Shown in pieces: positions 57,261 to 64,000 of a DNA stretch of 64,000 nucleotides. The stretch is taken from positions 1 to 64,000 of the forward strand of contig JADLFX010000045.1 in assembly GCA_020849665.1 (NCBI GenBank), given 5' to 3'. The translations under genes were made by a program, and so were the position numbers. Each line of letters opens with the position of its first letter. Position 1 is the stretch's first letter. Origin of the DNA: Planctomycetota bacterium. GTDB taxonomy: Bacteria; Planctomycetota; UBA1135; UBA2386. Below the pieces are notes generated by a model. That model was not told the origin of the DNA. It ran no database searches and was given only the letters and a program-made list of their open reading frames with translations.

Positions 57261-59839
57261 CGGCGGGGCTCCGCGCCGCGCGTCTGCGGCCGGGTGGCGG
57301 CGCCTGCCGCCGCCTCGCGCGCGGTCCGTTCGCTGCGCTCCGCTTCGTCGTTCCGGCCCTGGGCCTTGAGCACGCGCACGAGGCCCTGCCAGGCGAACGC
57401 GAGCTTGGGCTGCAGCTCGAGGGCGGCGCGATAGCGCGCCTCGGCGCCCGGGTAGTCGCGCAGCTCCTCCAGGCAACGGCCGAGGTTGGCGAGCGGGATG
57501 ACGTCCTTGGGCATCAGCGCGTGGGCCCTGCCGAACACCTCGTTCGCCTCCTGCCAGCGCCCCAGCTCGCTGAGCGTGTCGCCCAGGTTGTTCCAGGCCC
57601 GGCCGTAGGCGGGGTCCTCCGCCACCGCGCGCTGGAACGACTCCACCGCGGCCGCGCGGCGCTGCGCCTCCTTCTGCACGTTGCCGAGGTTGAACCAGGC
57701 GATGGCGTAGTCGGGCCGGATCTCCAGCGCCTTGCGGTACGCCTCCTCGGCGCCGCTCAGGTCCTTCTTGCGGCGCAGCGCGATGCCGAGGTTGTTCCAG
57801 GCGCGGAAGCGGCGCGGGTCGGCGTCCAGCGCCGCGCGGGCCGCGGCGATCGCGCCATCGAGGTCCTGGCGCTGCAGCAGGATCCGCGAGCGGTTCACGT
57901 GGGCCGCGGCCATCCCCGGGCTGGCCCGCAGCGCCTCGCCGTAGGCGGCCATCGCGCCGTCCGGATCGCCGAGCCGCTCGCGCGCCAGGCCGATCCCCTG
58001 CCAGCTCGCCGCCACGCGCACCCCGCTGCGCAACGCCTCCTCGTAGAGCTGGATGGCACGGCGCGGGTCCTGTTCGAGGATCGCGTAGGCCAGCGAGTAG
58101 CGCGCGCCCGCCTGCCCCAGCCACAGCTCCTCGATCGCCGCCACGGCGTCGGCGGTCGCGGTCTTGTCCTGGGTCTCGCTGGCGGCTCGTGCCCAGTAGA
58201 AGTGGTAGACGGCGCGCGCCGTGGCGCTCCACTGCACGGCCTGCGCGAAGTGCCGCGCGGCGCGCGCGTAGGCCTGCCGGTCGTCCACCTCCTTGCCGCG
58301 CACCCATTCGCGCAGTCCGGCGAGGAACGCCGCCGAGGCGCCCTTGGGGGTGCCCGCGCCGGCGATCAGCGTGCGGGCCTCGTCGCGGCGGCCCAGCCGC
58401 TCCAGCACGTGCGCGCGCGCCCGCTGCGCCGCCTCGGCGGCCGGCCACCGGACCAGCGCGGCCTCCACGCGCGGCAGCGCCTGCGCGGCGCGACCGGACT
58501 CCGCCAGCACCACGCAGAGTCCGGTCGCGGCTTCCAGGTCGTCGGGATCGAGCCCCAGCACCTCCTCGAAGGCGGCCACGGCCCGGTCCAGGTCCTCGTC
58601 GCCGAACGCCAGGAACGCCTCGGTCTTGAGGGCCTCGATCCGCTCCGCGCGCAGCCGGTCGCGCCCGGCCTGCACGAGGGGCGCGTTGGCCACCTGGTAG
58701 CCGAGCAGTGCGGCGATGGTCGGCACGCTCAGCGTGAGCACGCCCACCAAGGCGGCCTTCACCGGCTCGCGCCGGACCCGGCGCAGGAAGAGCGCCACGC
58801 GGCCACGCCGCCGCGCGCTCACCGGCTGGCCGGCCAGGAAGGCGCGCAGGTCTGCGGCCATGGCGCCGCCGTCCGGGTAGCGTGCCGCGGGATCCTTCTC
58901 CAGTGCCTTGAGCACGACCGCGGCGAGGTCCGCGGGCACGTGCGGATCCACGCGCGCGGGATCGAGCGGATCCTCGTGGCGCACCCGCTCCAGCACCTCG
59001 GCGGTGGTGGGCGCGTCGAAGGGCCGCACCCGGGTCAGCAGCTCGTAGAGGGTCACGCCGAGCGAGAACACGTCGCTGCGCGCGTCCACCCGCAGGCCGT
59101 TGGCCTGCTCCGGCGACACGTAGTGCGGCGTGCCCTGGAACGAACCCTCGATCGTGATCGTGGGCAGCGCCTCGTCGTGGGCGAGGCCGAAGTCGGTGAG
59201 CACCGCGCGGCCGTCGCGCCGCACCAGGATGTTGCCCGGCTTCACGTCGCGGTGCACCACGCCCTGCGTGTGGGCGTGGCCGAGCGCCTCGGCCACCTCG
59301 GCGACCAGCTCGACGCGCTGCGCCAGCGGCCGCAGCTTGCCGGTCGTGCCGTCCACTGCTCCGAGCGGCTCGCCGTCGACGAGCTCCATCGCGTACCAGA
59401 ACACCTCGTCCTGTTCGCCGACCCCGTACACCTCCACGATGCCGGGATGCCGCAGGCGCGCGGCCATCGCCGCCTCGCGCTTGAACCGTGCGATGCGCCG
59501 CGGCTCCGCGGTCACCTGCGCGCGCAGCACCTTCACCGCCACGCGCCGGTCCAGCGCCACCTGCTCGGCCTCCCAGACCACGCCCATGCCGCCGCGGCCG
59601 ACCTCGCGCACGAGCCGGTACTCGCCCAGCAGCCGCTCTCCGGATGCCGGGGCCGGCGCGGCGTCCGCCGCATCCTCGCCGAGCACCATCGGCTCGAGCA
59701 CCTCGCGCAGCTCCGGGTGGCGCCCGAGGAACTCCTGGGCCGTGCCCGGCTGTCCCGCCTCCTGCCACTCGCAGTACACCGAGAGCGCCCGCTCGAGCCG
59801 GTCGAGCGAGGACGGCGGGTTGGCGGGGTTGACAGGCAT
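57257..59839 (-). CDS. Transmembrane Ser/Thr protein kinase with C-terminal TPR repeats
   Basis: This 860-residue protein is a paralogue of the gene at 24158 with the same order of parts: an N-terminal helical segment (LDRLERALSVYCEWQ to LREVLEPMV), a kinase domain (~73-340), a transmembrane helix (~361-384) and TPR repeats to the end. Catalytic parts are GRGGMG, Lys103, HRDVKPGN (196-203) and DFG (216-218). TPR units include AIAWFNLGNVQKEAQRR and AYGRAWNNLGDTLSELGRW. A GAGG Shine-Dalgarno lies a few bases before the ATG. The gene lies between two sigma factor genes on the same strand (38-base gap upstream, four-base overlap downstream), a strong hint that it signals to transcription. Confidence 0.94.
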   Translation of the reverse strand: MPVNPANPPSSLDRLERALSVYCEWQEAGQPGTAQEFLGRHPELREVLEPMVLGEDAADAAPAPASGERLLGEYRLVREVGRGGMGVVWEAEQVALDRRVAVKVLRAQVTAEPRRIARFKREAAMAARLRHPGIVEVYGVGEQDEVFWYAMELVDGEPLGAVDGTTGKLRPLAQRVELVAEVAEALGHAHTQGVVHRDVKPGNILVRRDGRAVLTDFGLAHDEALPTITIEGSFQGTPHYVSPEQANGLRVDARSDVFSLGVTLYELLTRVRPFDAPTTAEVLERVRHEDPLDPARVDPHVPADLAAVVLKALEKDPAARYPDGGAMAADLRAFLAGQPVSARRRGRVALFLRRVRREPVKAALVGVLTLSVPTIAALLGYQVANAPLVQAGRDRLRAERIEALKTEAFLAFGDEDLDRAVAAFEEVLGLDPDDLEAATGLCVVLAESGRAAQALPRVEAALVRWPAAEAAQRARAHVLERLGRRDEARTLIAGAGTPKGASAAFLAGLREWVRGKEVDDRQAYARAARHFAQAVQWSATARAVYHFYWARAASETQDKTATADAVAAIEELWLGQAGARYSLAYAILEQDPRRAIQLYEEALRSGVRVAASWQGIGLARERLGDPDGAMAAYGEALRASPGMAAAHVNRSRILLQRQDLDGAIAAARAALDADPRRFRAWNNLGIALRRKKDLSGAEEAYRKALEIRPDYAIAWFNLGNVQKEAQRRAAAVESFQRAVAEDPAYGRAWNNLGDTLSELGRWQEANEVFGRAHALMPKDVIPLANLGRCLEELRDYPGAEARYRAALELQPKLAFAWQGLVRVLKAQGRNDEAERSERTAREAAAGAATRPQTRGAEPRR

Positions 59840-59877
59840 TCGACCTCGATTGTGCCGCTGCGCGCGTGCCGATCCCC

Positions 59878-60507
59878 TCAGGTTTCGTTCAGGATCGTGG
59901 CCAGTTCGCCGTTGCGGATCCGCTGCACCAGACGCGCCAGCCGCCCCAACGCGCGCTGGAAGCGCATGCGCGCCGCGTCTTCGCGGATCCCGAGCTGCCG
60001 GCCGATGTCCTCGAAGGCCAGACCCTGCCACTGGCGCAGGTGCACGATCTCGCGGTCCTCGGCGGGCAGGAGCTCGATCCCGAGCTGCAGCCACGACGAG
60101 GCCTCGTTGCGCATCGCCGCCTGGCTGGGCGCGGTCTGCGAGGAGTCGAGGTTGAGCACCGTGTCGGAGCCGGGGATCGGCTGCTCGCGCCCGACGTCGC
60201 GCTTCTCCTGGTGCAGGTAGCGGTGGCGCATGCGCACCTGGTTCTCGACGATGCGCGCGATCAGGGCGCGGAACTGGTCCCGGTCGGAGAGCAGGAAGCG
60301 CGGCCCGTAGCGCAGGATCTGCAGCACCGCGTCCTGCACGAAGTCGCCGGTCTCGGCGCGCGCCCGGAGCGCCGCTCCCAGGCGCCGGCCCACCTGCTCG
60401 CGGATCCACGGCAGGTCGCGCTCCAGGAGCTTGCCCAACGCGTCGCGGTCGCCGCTGTGCCAGCGCTGCAGCAGCTCCATGGTCTCCGAGGGCTTGCGCG
60501 CGTCCAC
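59878..60507 (-). CDS. ECF-like RNA polymerase sigma factor (sigma 1 of the pair)
   Basis: This 209-residue sigma factor is paralogous to the one at 56646-57260. It shares LLERDLPWIREQVGRRLG, FVQDAVLQILRYGPRF, FRALIARIVENQVRMR and a sigma4 end (DIGRQLGIREDAARMRFQRA). I prefer the GTG at 60507 over the ATG at 60480 because it aligns with the paralogue N-terminus (DARKPSETMELLQRW against SDTDPDTLQLIDRW). It is probably the first gene of the sigma-kinase-sigma unit. It is divergent from the subtilase gene across about 300 bases. Confidence 0.9.
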   Translation of the reverse strand: MDARKPSETMELLQRWHSGDRDALGKLLERDLPWIREQVGRRLGAALRARAETGDFVQDAVLQILRYGPRFLLSDRDQFRALIARIVENQVRMRHRYLHQEKRDVGREQPIPGSDTVLNLDSSQTAPSQAAMRNEASSWLQLGIELLPAEDREIVHLRQWQGLAFEDIGRQLGIREDAARMRFQRALGRLARLVQRIRNGELATILNET

Positions 60508-60803
60508 GCCGCGATTGAATCCACGGCCATGGGGACGGCCAAGGGGGTGCGCCCGATGCCGGCAGCCGCCGGGGCGGCCGGAGTGCGGCGCGAGCTGTCC
60601 AGGTTCCGGGGGTGCACCCGGGCACTGCCATGGCCGCCACGGCAGCGGCGCGGGGAGCCGAACCCCGCGCCGCTGCGCCGCCTGCCCGGATCCGTGGGAT
60701 GCCAGGCGGCGGCGGCCAGCCAATCCTGGCGGGCCCCGTGTGGATCCCGGTCGCGTGCCGCTGCCAGGAGTGTCCGGCATCGACGCCGGCCCTGGAGCAC
60801 ACC
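60508..60803. other. 296-base divergent intergenic region upstream of the subtilase
   Basis: This region separates the sigma factor (minus) from the subtilase (plus). It contains a perfect palindrome GGGTGCACCC (60610-60619) and a 9-base hairpin CGCCGCCTG/CAGGCGGCG (60676-60711). Either could serve as an operator or leader element. I find no gene here and no clear promoter boxes. Confidence 0.4.
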
Positions 60804-63800
60804 ATGCACCCCGCCTTCGCCTCGTCCGTCCCCGGACCGCTCTTCGCCTCCGCCATGTTGGCCGGAGTCCTTGCGGCCCAGCGCGTTCCCCTCCCCGAAT
60901 CGCAGACCGCGCCTGCGCAAACCGCCCGCCCAGCGGCGGCGCTCGCACCCGTGACCGCGGTCGTGCAGGAGCTGCGCATGCGTCTCCAAGACGACGTCCG
61001 GGACGACCTGCCCGACTTCGCGCCGAGCGAGGACGTGCGTGACGCCGACGGCAACGTGGTGGCCACGCGCGCGAAGGGCAACCCGTACGTGCTCGCCTTC
61101 CTCGGCGGCCAGCAAGCCCCGGCCCGCGGCATCGATCCGCGCCTCCTGGGGCGCGCCGGCGCCGACCCGCTGGGCACGAGCCACGGCTTCGTGATGCTGC
61201 GCGGCCGCATGAGCGAGGCGAAGTTCGCCGCGCTGCGCAACCTGGGCCTGCAGGTCCTCGGCACGCACACCTGGCAGTCGGTGAAGGCGCGGATCCCGCA
61301 CGCCGCGCTCGCCGACCTCATGCGCCTGGACTTCGTGCACTGGGTGGGATTCGCGACGCCCGCCCAGAAGGTCGATCCGGTGCTTGCCCGGCAGCTCGCT
61401 GCCGCGGGCGCCGAGCCCGTCGAGGTGTACGTCAACGCATTCGCCACCGACCTGAACGTCAACTCGCGGCGCGACACGATCCCACCCGCCGACGGCCCTG
61501 CGCCCGGACCCGTGGACGCACAGGTCCTGCCCCTCAGCCGCGTGACGCCCAATGGCCCGTTCCAGGCCGCGCTCGCCGCCGAGGGCTTCGTCTACGACTC
61601 GTACCTCGAGGCGACGCACACGTTCCGTGGTCGTCTCACCCGGGCACAGCTCGAACGCGTCCTGGAGCTCGACTTCGTGCTCTACGTGGAGCACGTGCCC
61701 GAGCTTCGCACCCACGACGACCAGTCCATGCCGATGATCGGCCAGGACCGCACGCGCCGCGACTTCCCAGGCACGCGCATCCCGATCGGTTTCATCGACA
61801 CAGGCATCGACAGCACACCCTGGCACCAGGACTTCGGCACCAAGGGCTTCATCGGCTGGGACACCACCGGTCAGGGCGTGTACGCGGACGGCAACGGCCA
61901 CGGCACGCACGTCGCCGGGACCATCTTCGGCAAGGGCATCGCCGACGGTCGCTACAAGGGCGCAGCCCCTGCGGTGGGCGACGTCGACGGCTTCCGGGTC
62001 TTCGTGGGTCGCTTCCTCAACAACAACGGCTTCGGCGTGGGCAACGTCACCGACCTCTACAACGCGCTGAAGGCGGATGCCCTGGTGTTCGGCCTCGTCA
62101 ACCCTCGCCCAGTGGCCGTCAACAACTCCTGGGGCGGCTACTCGAACCTCGGCTTCTCGGGCACCGACGTCAACTCGCGCAACGCCGACAACACGGTCTA
62201 CTACAACAACCAGTGCTACGTGTTCTCGGCCGGCAACCTGCCGCCGGGCGAGACCGCGATGTGGGCCGCCACGCCGGGCGCGGCCAAGAACGTCCTCACC
62301 GTGGGCGCGGTGCGCGACTATCGCAGTGGGACACTCTTCCCGGGCACGACGGCGGCGTTCTCGCTGCGGGGCACCACCGACTCACGCATCAAGCCGGACA
62401 TCGCGGCGCCGGGCGACATCGAGACCTCGTGCGCGTTCGACACGATCAACGCCTACTCGAACAAGAGCGGCACCAGCATGTCCGCCCCGCACGTGACCGG
62501 CGTGATCGCGAGCATGGTGCAGGTGTGGCCGCAGCTCAGCTACGCACCCGCGGCGCAGAAGTCGCGCGTGATGGCCAGCGGCGAGGTCGACAACCTGCCG
62601 ATCCGCACCACCGACCAGGGCTGCGGCATCGTCAACTCGCAGCGCATCCTCGGCACGCCCAAGGCGGGCGGCAGCACGTACTGGGGCGAGATCTCGGGCA
62701 CCGGCGGCTGGCAGTACTTCGACATCGCCATCCCGGCCGACTCCGACACCGTGCGCATCGTCCTCACCTACTGCGAGCCCGAGGCCTCGGCCGGCGCCGC
62801 CGCGGCGCGGCTCTATGACCTGCGCATGTACATGGATCTGCCCCCCTACGCCGCGGGCGGCAATGTCGGCGAGTTCAGCATGTCCAGCGCCAACGACACC
62901 TCGCTGCATCACTACAGCCACATGCGCAACGGTTCCGGCGCGTTCGCCTACCAGGCCCGCGGCCAGACCGTGCGCTTCAAGGTCTATGGACAGAGCGTCA
63001 CGGGCTTCCCGGCCAAGTGGGCGGCGACGGTGAACACCTACCAGGTGACCCCGTTCGGCGAGCCGGCCGTCACCGTGACGCCCAGCAACACGATCGTCCT
63101 GCCCGGCGCGGCCCTGCAGATCAAGCAGACCATGGCCGTGCAGAGCAACGTCCGCGACTTCGAGGTCGGCCGCCTCTGGCTGAGCAACTACGCGCCGTTC
63201 ACCGTGACCGGCATGGAGCGGTTCACCGAGGACAGCGTGCTGCACCGCTACCTCGCCGGCACGACCTGGCCCAGCAGCCCCTACCCCTCGTTCGCCGAGG
63301 GCATGACCGTCGGCTGGGGCACCCAGCGCACGCTCACCTACAGCCTGCTCGCGCCCGCCGCTGGTGGCGTCTACTCGCTGCAGACCAACGCCACGCACCG
63401 GTCCAGCACGCTCGCGCCCGTGCAGACGTCGATCTGCGTCGACGGCAGCCCGCCCAACTGGGTCACCAACCTGCAGTGCACGACGCACACGCCCGACGTG
63501 TGGTCGAACCAGGGCAACCTCGGATTCGCCTGGACCCCCGCCACCGACAACGGCTGCGCAGGCGTCGACCGGCTGCGCTACGCGCTCCAGGAGGGCCTGT
63601 TCGGCACTCCGAACCTCGACCTGCCCGGCACTGCGGCCGGCACGTCCTTCCCCGACCTCGCCAGCACGGCGTCCGGCTACTTCTTCAACGTGCAGACCTT
63701 CGACCGGGCCGGCAATGCGAGCGGCCGGATCGGGATCGGCCCGATCCGGATCGACCGGACCGCGCCGGCGACCCCGACGGTGAACCTCGCTGGCAGCAGC

Positions 63801-64000
63801 TACACCAGCCTCGTCTTCCAGGTCACGGCCACCAGCGGCGACGCGCACAGTGGCCTGAGCGAGATGCGCTACTCGCTGGATGGCACGACCTGGACTCCCT
63901 GGCTCCCCTATCAGGGCACGGTGCGCACGGTCGACCTGAGCGCCGCCAGCTTCGGCGGGCGCCCTGGCCGCGGCTCCGTGTACGTCCAGGTGCAGGATCG
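60804..64000 (+). CDS. Secreted subtilase (S8) with large C-terminal region, incomplete at the window edge
   Basis: This reading frame is open from the ATG at 60804 to the last base, giving at least 1065 residues; the true end lies outside the window. A GGAG Shine-Dalgarno is eight bases upstream. A signal peptide (FASAMLAGVLAAQ) and a propeptide-like region (to ~300) precede the catalytic domain. The triad is Asp332 (IGFIDTGID), His366 (GHGTHVAG) and Ser558 (GTSMSAPH). An oxyanion-hole Asn is in FSAGN. After about residue 640 the chain is beta-rich with Ig-like or P-domain-like segments (VTVTPSNTIVLPGAALQIKQ, DRTAPATPTVNLAG). It is probably a surface or extracellular protease, and it may carry a further C-terminal domain that cannot be seen here. 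Confidence 0.93.
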   Translation, partial: MHPAFASSVPGPLFASAMLAGVLAAQRVPLPESQTAPAQTARPAAALAPVTAVVQELRMRLQDDVRDDLPDFAPSEDVRDADGNVVATRAKGNPYVLAFLGGQQAPARGIDPRLLGRAGADPLGTSHGFVMLRGRMSEAKFAALRNLGLQVLGTHTWQSVKARIPHAALADLMRLDFVHWVGFATPAQKVDPVLARQLAAAGAEPVEVYVNAFATDLNVNSRRDTIPPADGPAPGPVDAQVLPLSRVTPNGPFQAALAAEGFVYDSYLEATHTFRGRLTRAQLERVLELDFVLYVEHVPELRTHDDQSMPMIGQDRTRRDFPGTRIPIGFIDTGIDSTPWHQDFGTKGFIGWDTTGQGVYADGNGHGTHVAGTIFGKGIADGRYKGAAPAVGDVDGFRVFVGRFLNNNGFGVGNVTDLYNALKADALVFGLVNPRPVAVNNSWGGYSNLGFSGTDVNSRNADNTVYYNNQCYVFSAGNLPPGETAMWAATPGAAKNVLTVGAVRDYRSGTLFPGTTAAFSLRGTTDSRIKPDIAAPGDIETSCAFDTINAYSNKSGTSMSAPHVTGVIASMVQVWPQLSYAPAAQKSRVMASGEVDNLPIRTTDQGCGIVNSQRILGTPKAGGSTYWGEISGTGGWQYFDIAIPADSDTVRIVLTYCEPEASAGAAAARLYDLRMYMDLPPYAAGGNVGEFSMSSANDTSLHHYSHMRNGSGAFAYQARGQTVRFKVYGQSVTGFPAKWAATVNTYQVTPFGEPAVTVTPSNTIVLPGAALQIKQTMAVQSNVRDFEVGRLWLSNYAPFTVTGMERFTEDSVLHRYLAGTTWPSSPYPSFAEGMTVGWGTQRTLTYSLLAPAAGGVYSLQTNATHRSSTLAPVQTSICVDGSPPNWVTNLQCTTHTPDVWSNQGNLGFAWTPATDNGCAGVDRLRYALQEGLFGTPNLDLPGTAAGTSFPDLASTASGYFFNVQTFDRAGNASGRIGIGPIRIDRTAPATPTVNLAGSSYTSLVFQVTATSGDAHSGLSEMRYSLDGTTWTPWLPYQGTVRTVDLSAASFGGRPGRGSVYVQVQD

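Noticed and set aside
1-64000. tRNA, rRNA, CRISPR arrays, insertion sequences, integrases
   Set aside because: No T-loop or anticodon-like patterns, no regularly spaced repeats, and no transposase or integrase frames were seen on either strand.

Overview
The window is a high-GC (about 70%) bacterial chromosome segment carrying 39 complete protein genes, one gene cut by the right edge and one decayed gene. It has no rRNA, tRNA, CRISPR array, phage or insertion sequence that I can see. The gene content points to the Planctomycetota, probably an uncultured or marine lineage rather than a classical model genus. Supporting features are a PVC-type haem-binding CxxCH protein with HEAT repeats, a formylglycine sulfatase, Ser/Thr kinase-TPR proteins placed beside small sigma factors, a large MoxR/DUF58/VWA cluster, and many secreted proteins. 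This placement is an inference from gene families, not a phylogeny.

Layout. 1-6.3 kb: a sulfatase, a frameshifted ThrE-like remnant, a secreted beta-helix protein, a secreted kelch-like protein and a small exported protein. 6.4-10.6 kb (minus strand): a tightly spaced ion-homeostasis operon of a DJ-1/PfpI protein, a P2-type cation ATPase and a CaCA cation exchanger. 10.7-21.7 kb: the CxxCH/HEAT protein, a coupled M28 peptidase-TraB pair, topA, and a secreted HEAT-type protein. 21.9-27 kb: a sensor kinase and response regulator followed closely by a Ser/Thr kinase-TPR protein. 27-33 kb: a secreted tandem-repeat/beta-lactamase-like protein, nadA, and a zwf-opcA pair. 33-38.6 kb: two tandem secreted paralogues, a third exported protein and a zinc-ribbon M50-like membrane protease. 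38.7-48.2 kb: MoxR, DUF58, DUF4381-like and two VWA proteins with overlapping ends, then a TPR-like protein and a 1291-residue membrane-anchored protein. 48.2-56.6 kb: two NhaD-like antiporter paralogues (both apparently starting at TTG), a propeller-like/SBP5 fusion, another secreted propeller-like protein and CorA. 56.6-60.5 kb (minus strand): a sigma factor-kinase-sigma factor operon. From 60.8 kb to the edge: a large secreted subtilase.

The most notable recurring feature is a C-terminal segment of about 110-130 residues shared by several otherwise unrelated secreted proteins (kelch-like, tandem-repeat hydrolase, propeller-like, and a tandem paralogue pair; a beta-helix protein has a weaker version). 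It has a Gly-Cys-containing first half, a block like LPLDLGPLxGxxGC, and then a block like PNDPALxGxxLYxQ. I suggest it is a lineage-specific outer-surface, adhesion or sorting domain. Other points worth attention are the sigma-kinase-sigma operon, the propeller-like/SBP5 fusion with no permease nearby, the tandem-repeat/beta-lactamase-like hydrolase, and the near absence of T-tracts after hairpins that otherwise look like terminators. Genes on one strand very often overlap by 1, 4 or 7 bases, so translational coupling is probably common here.
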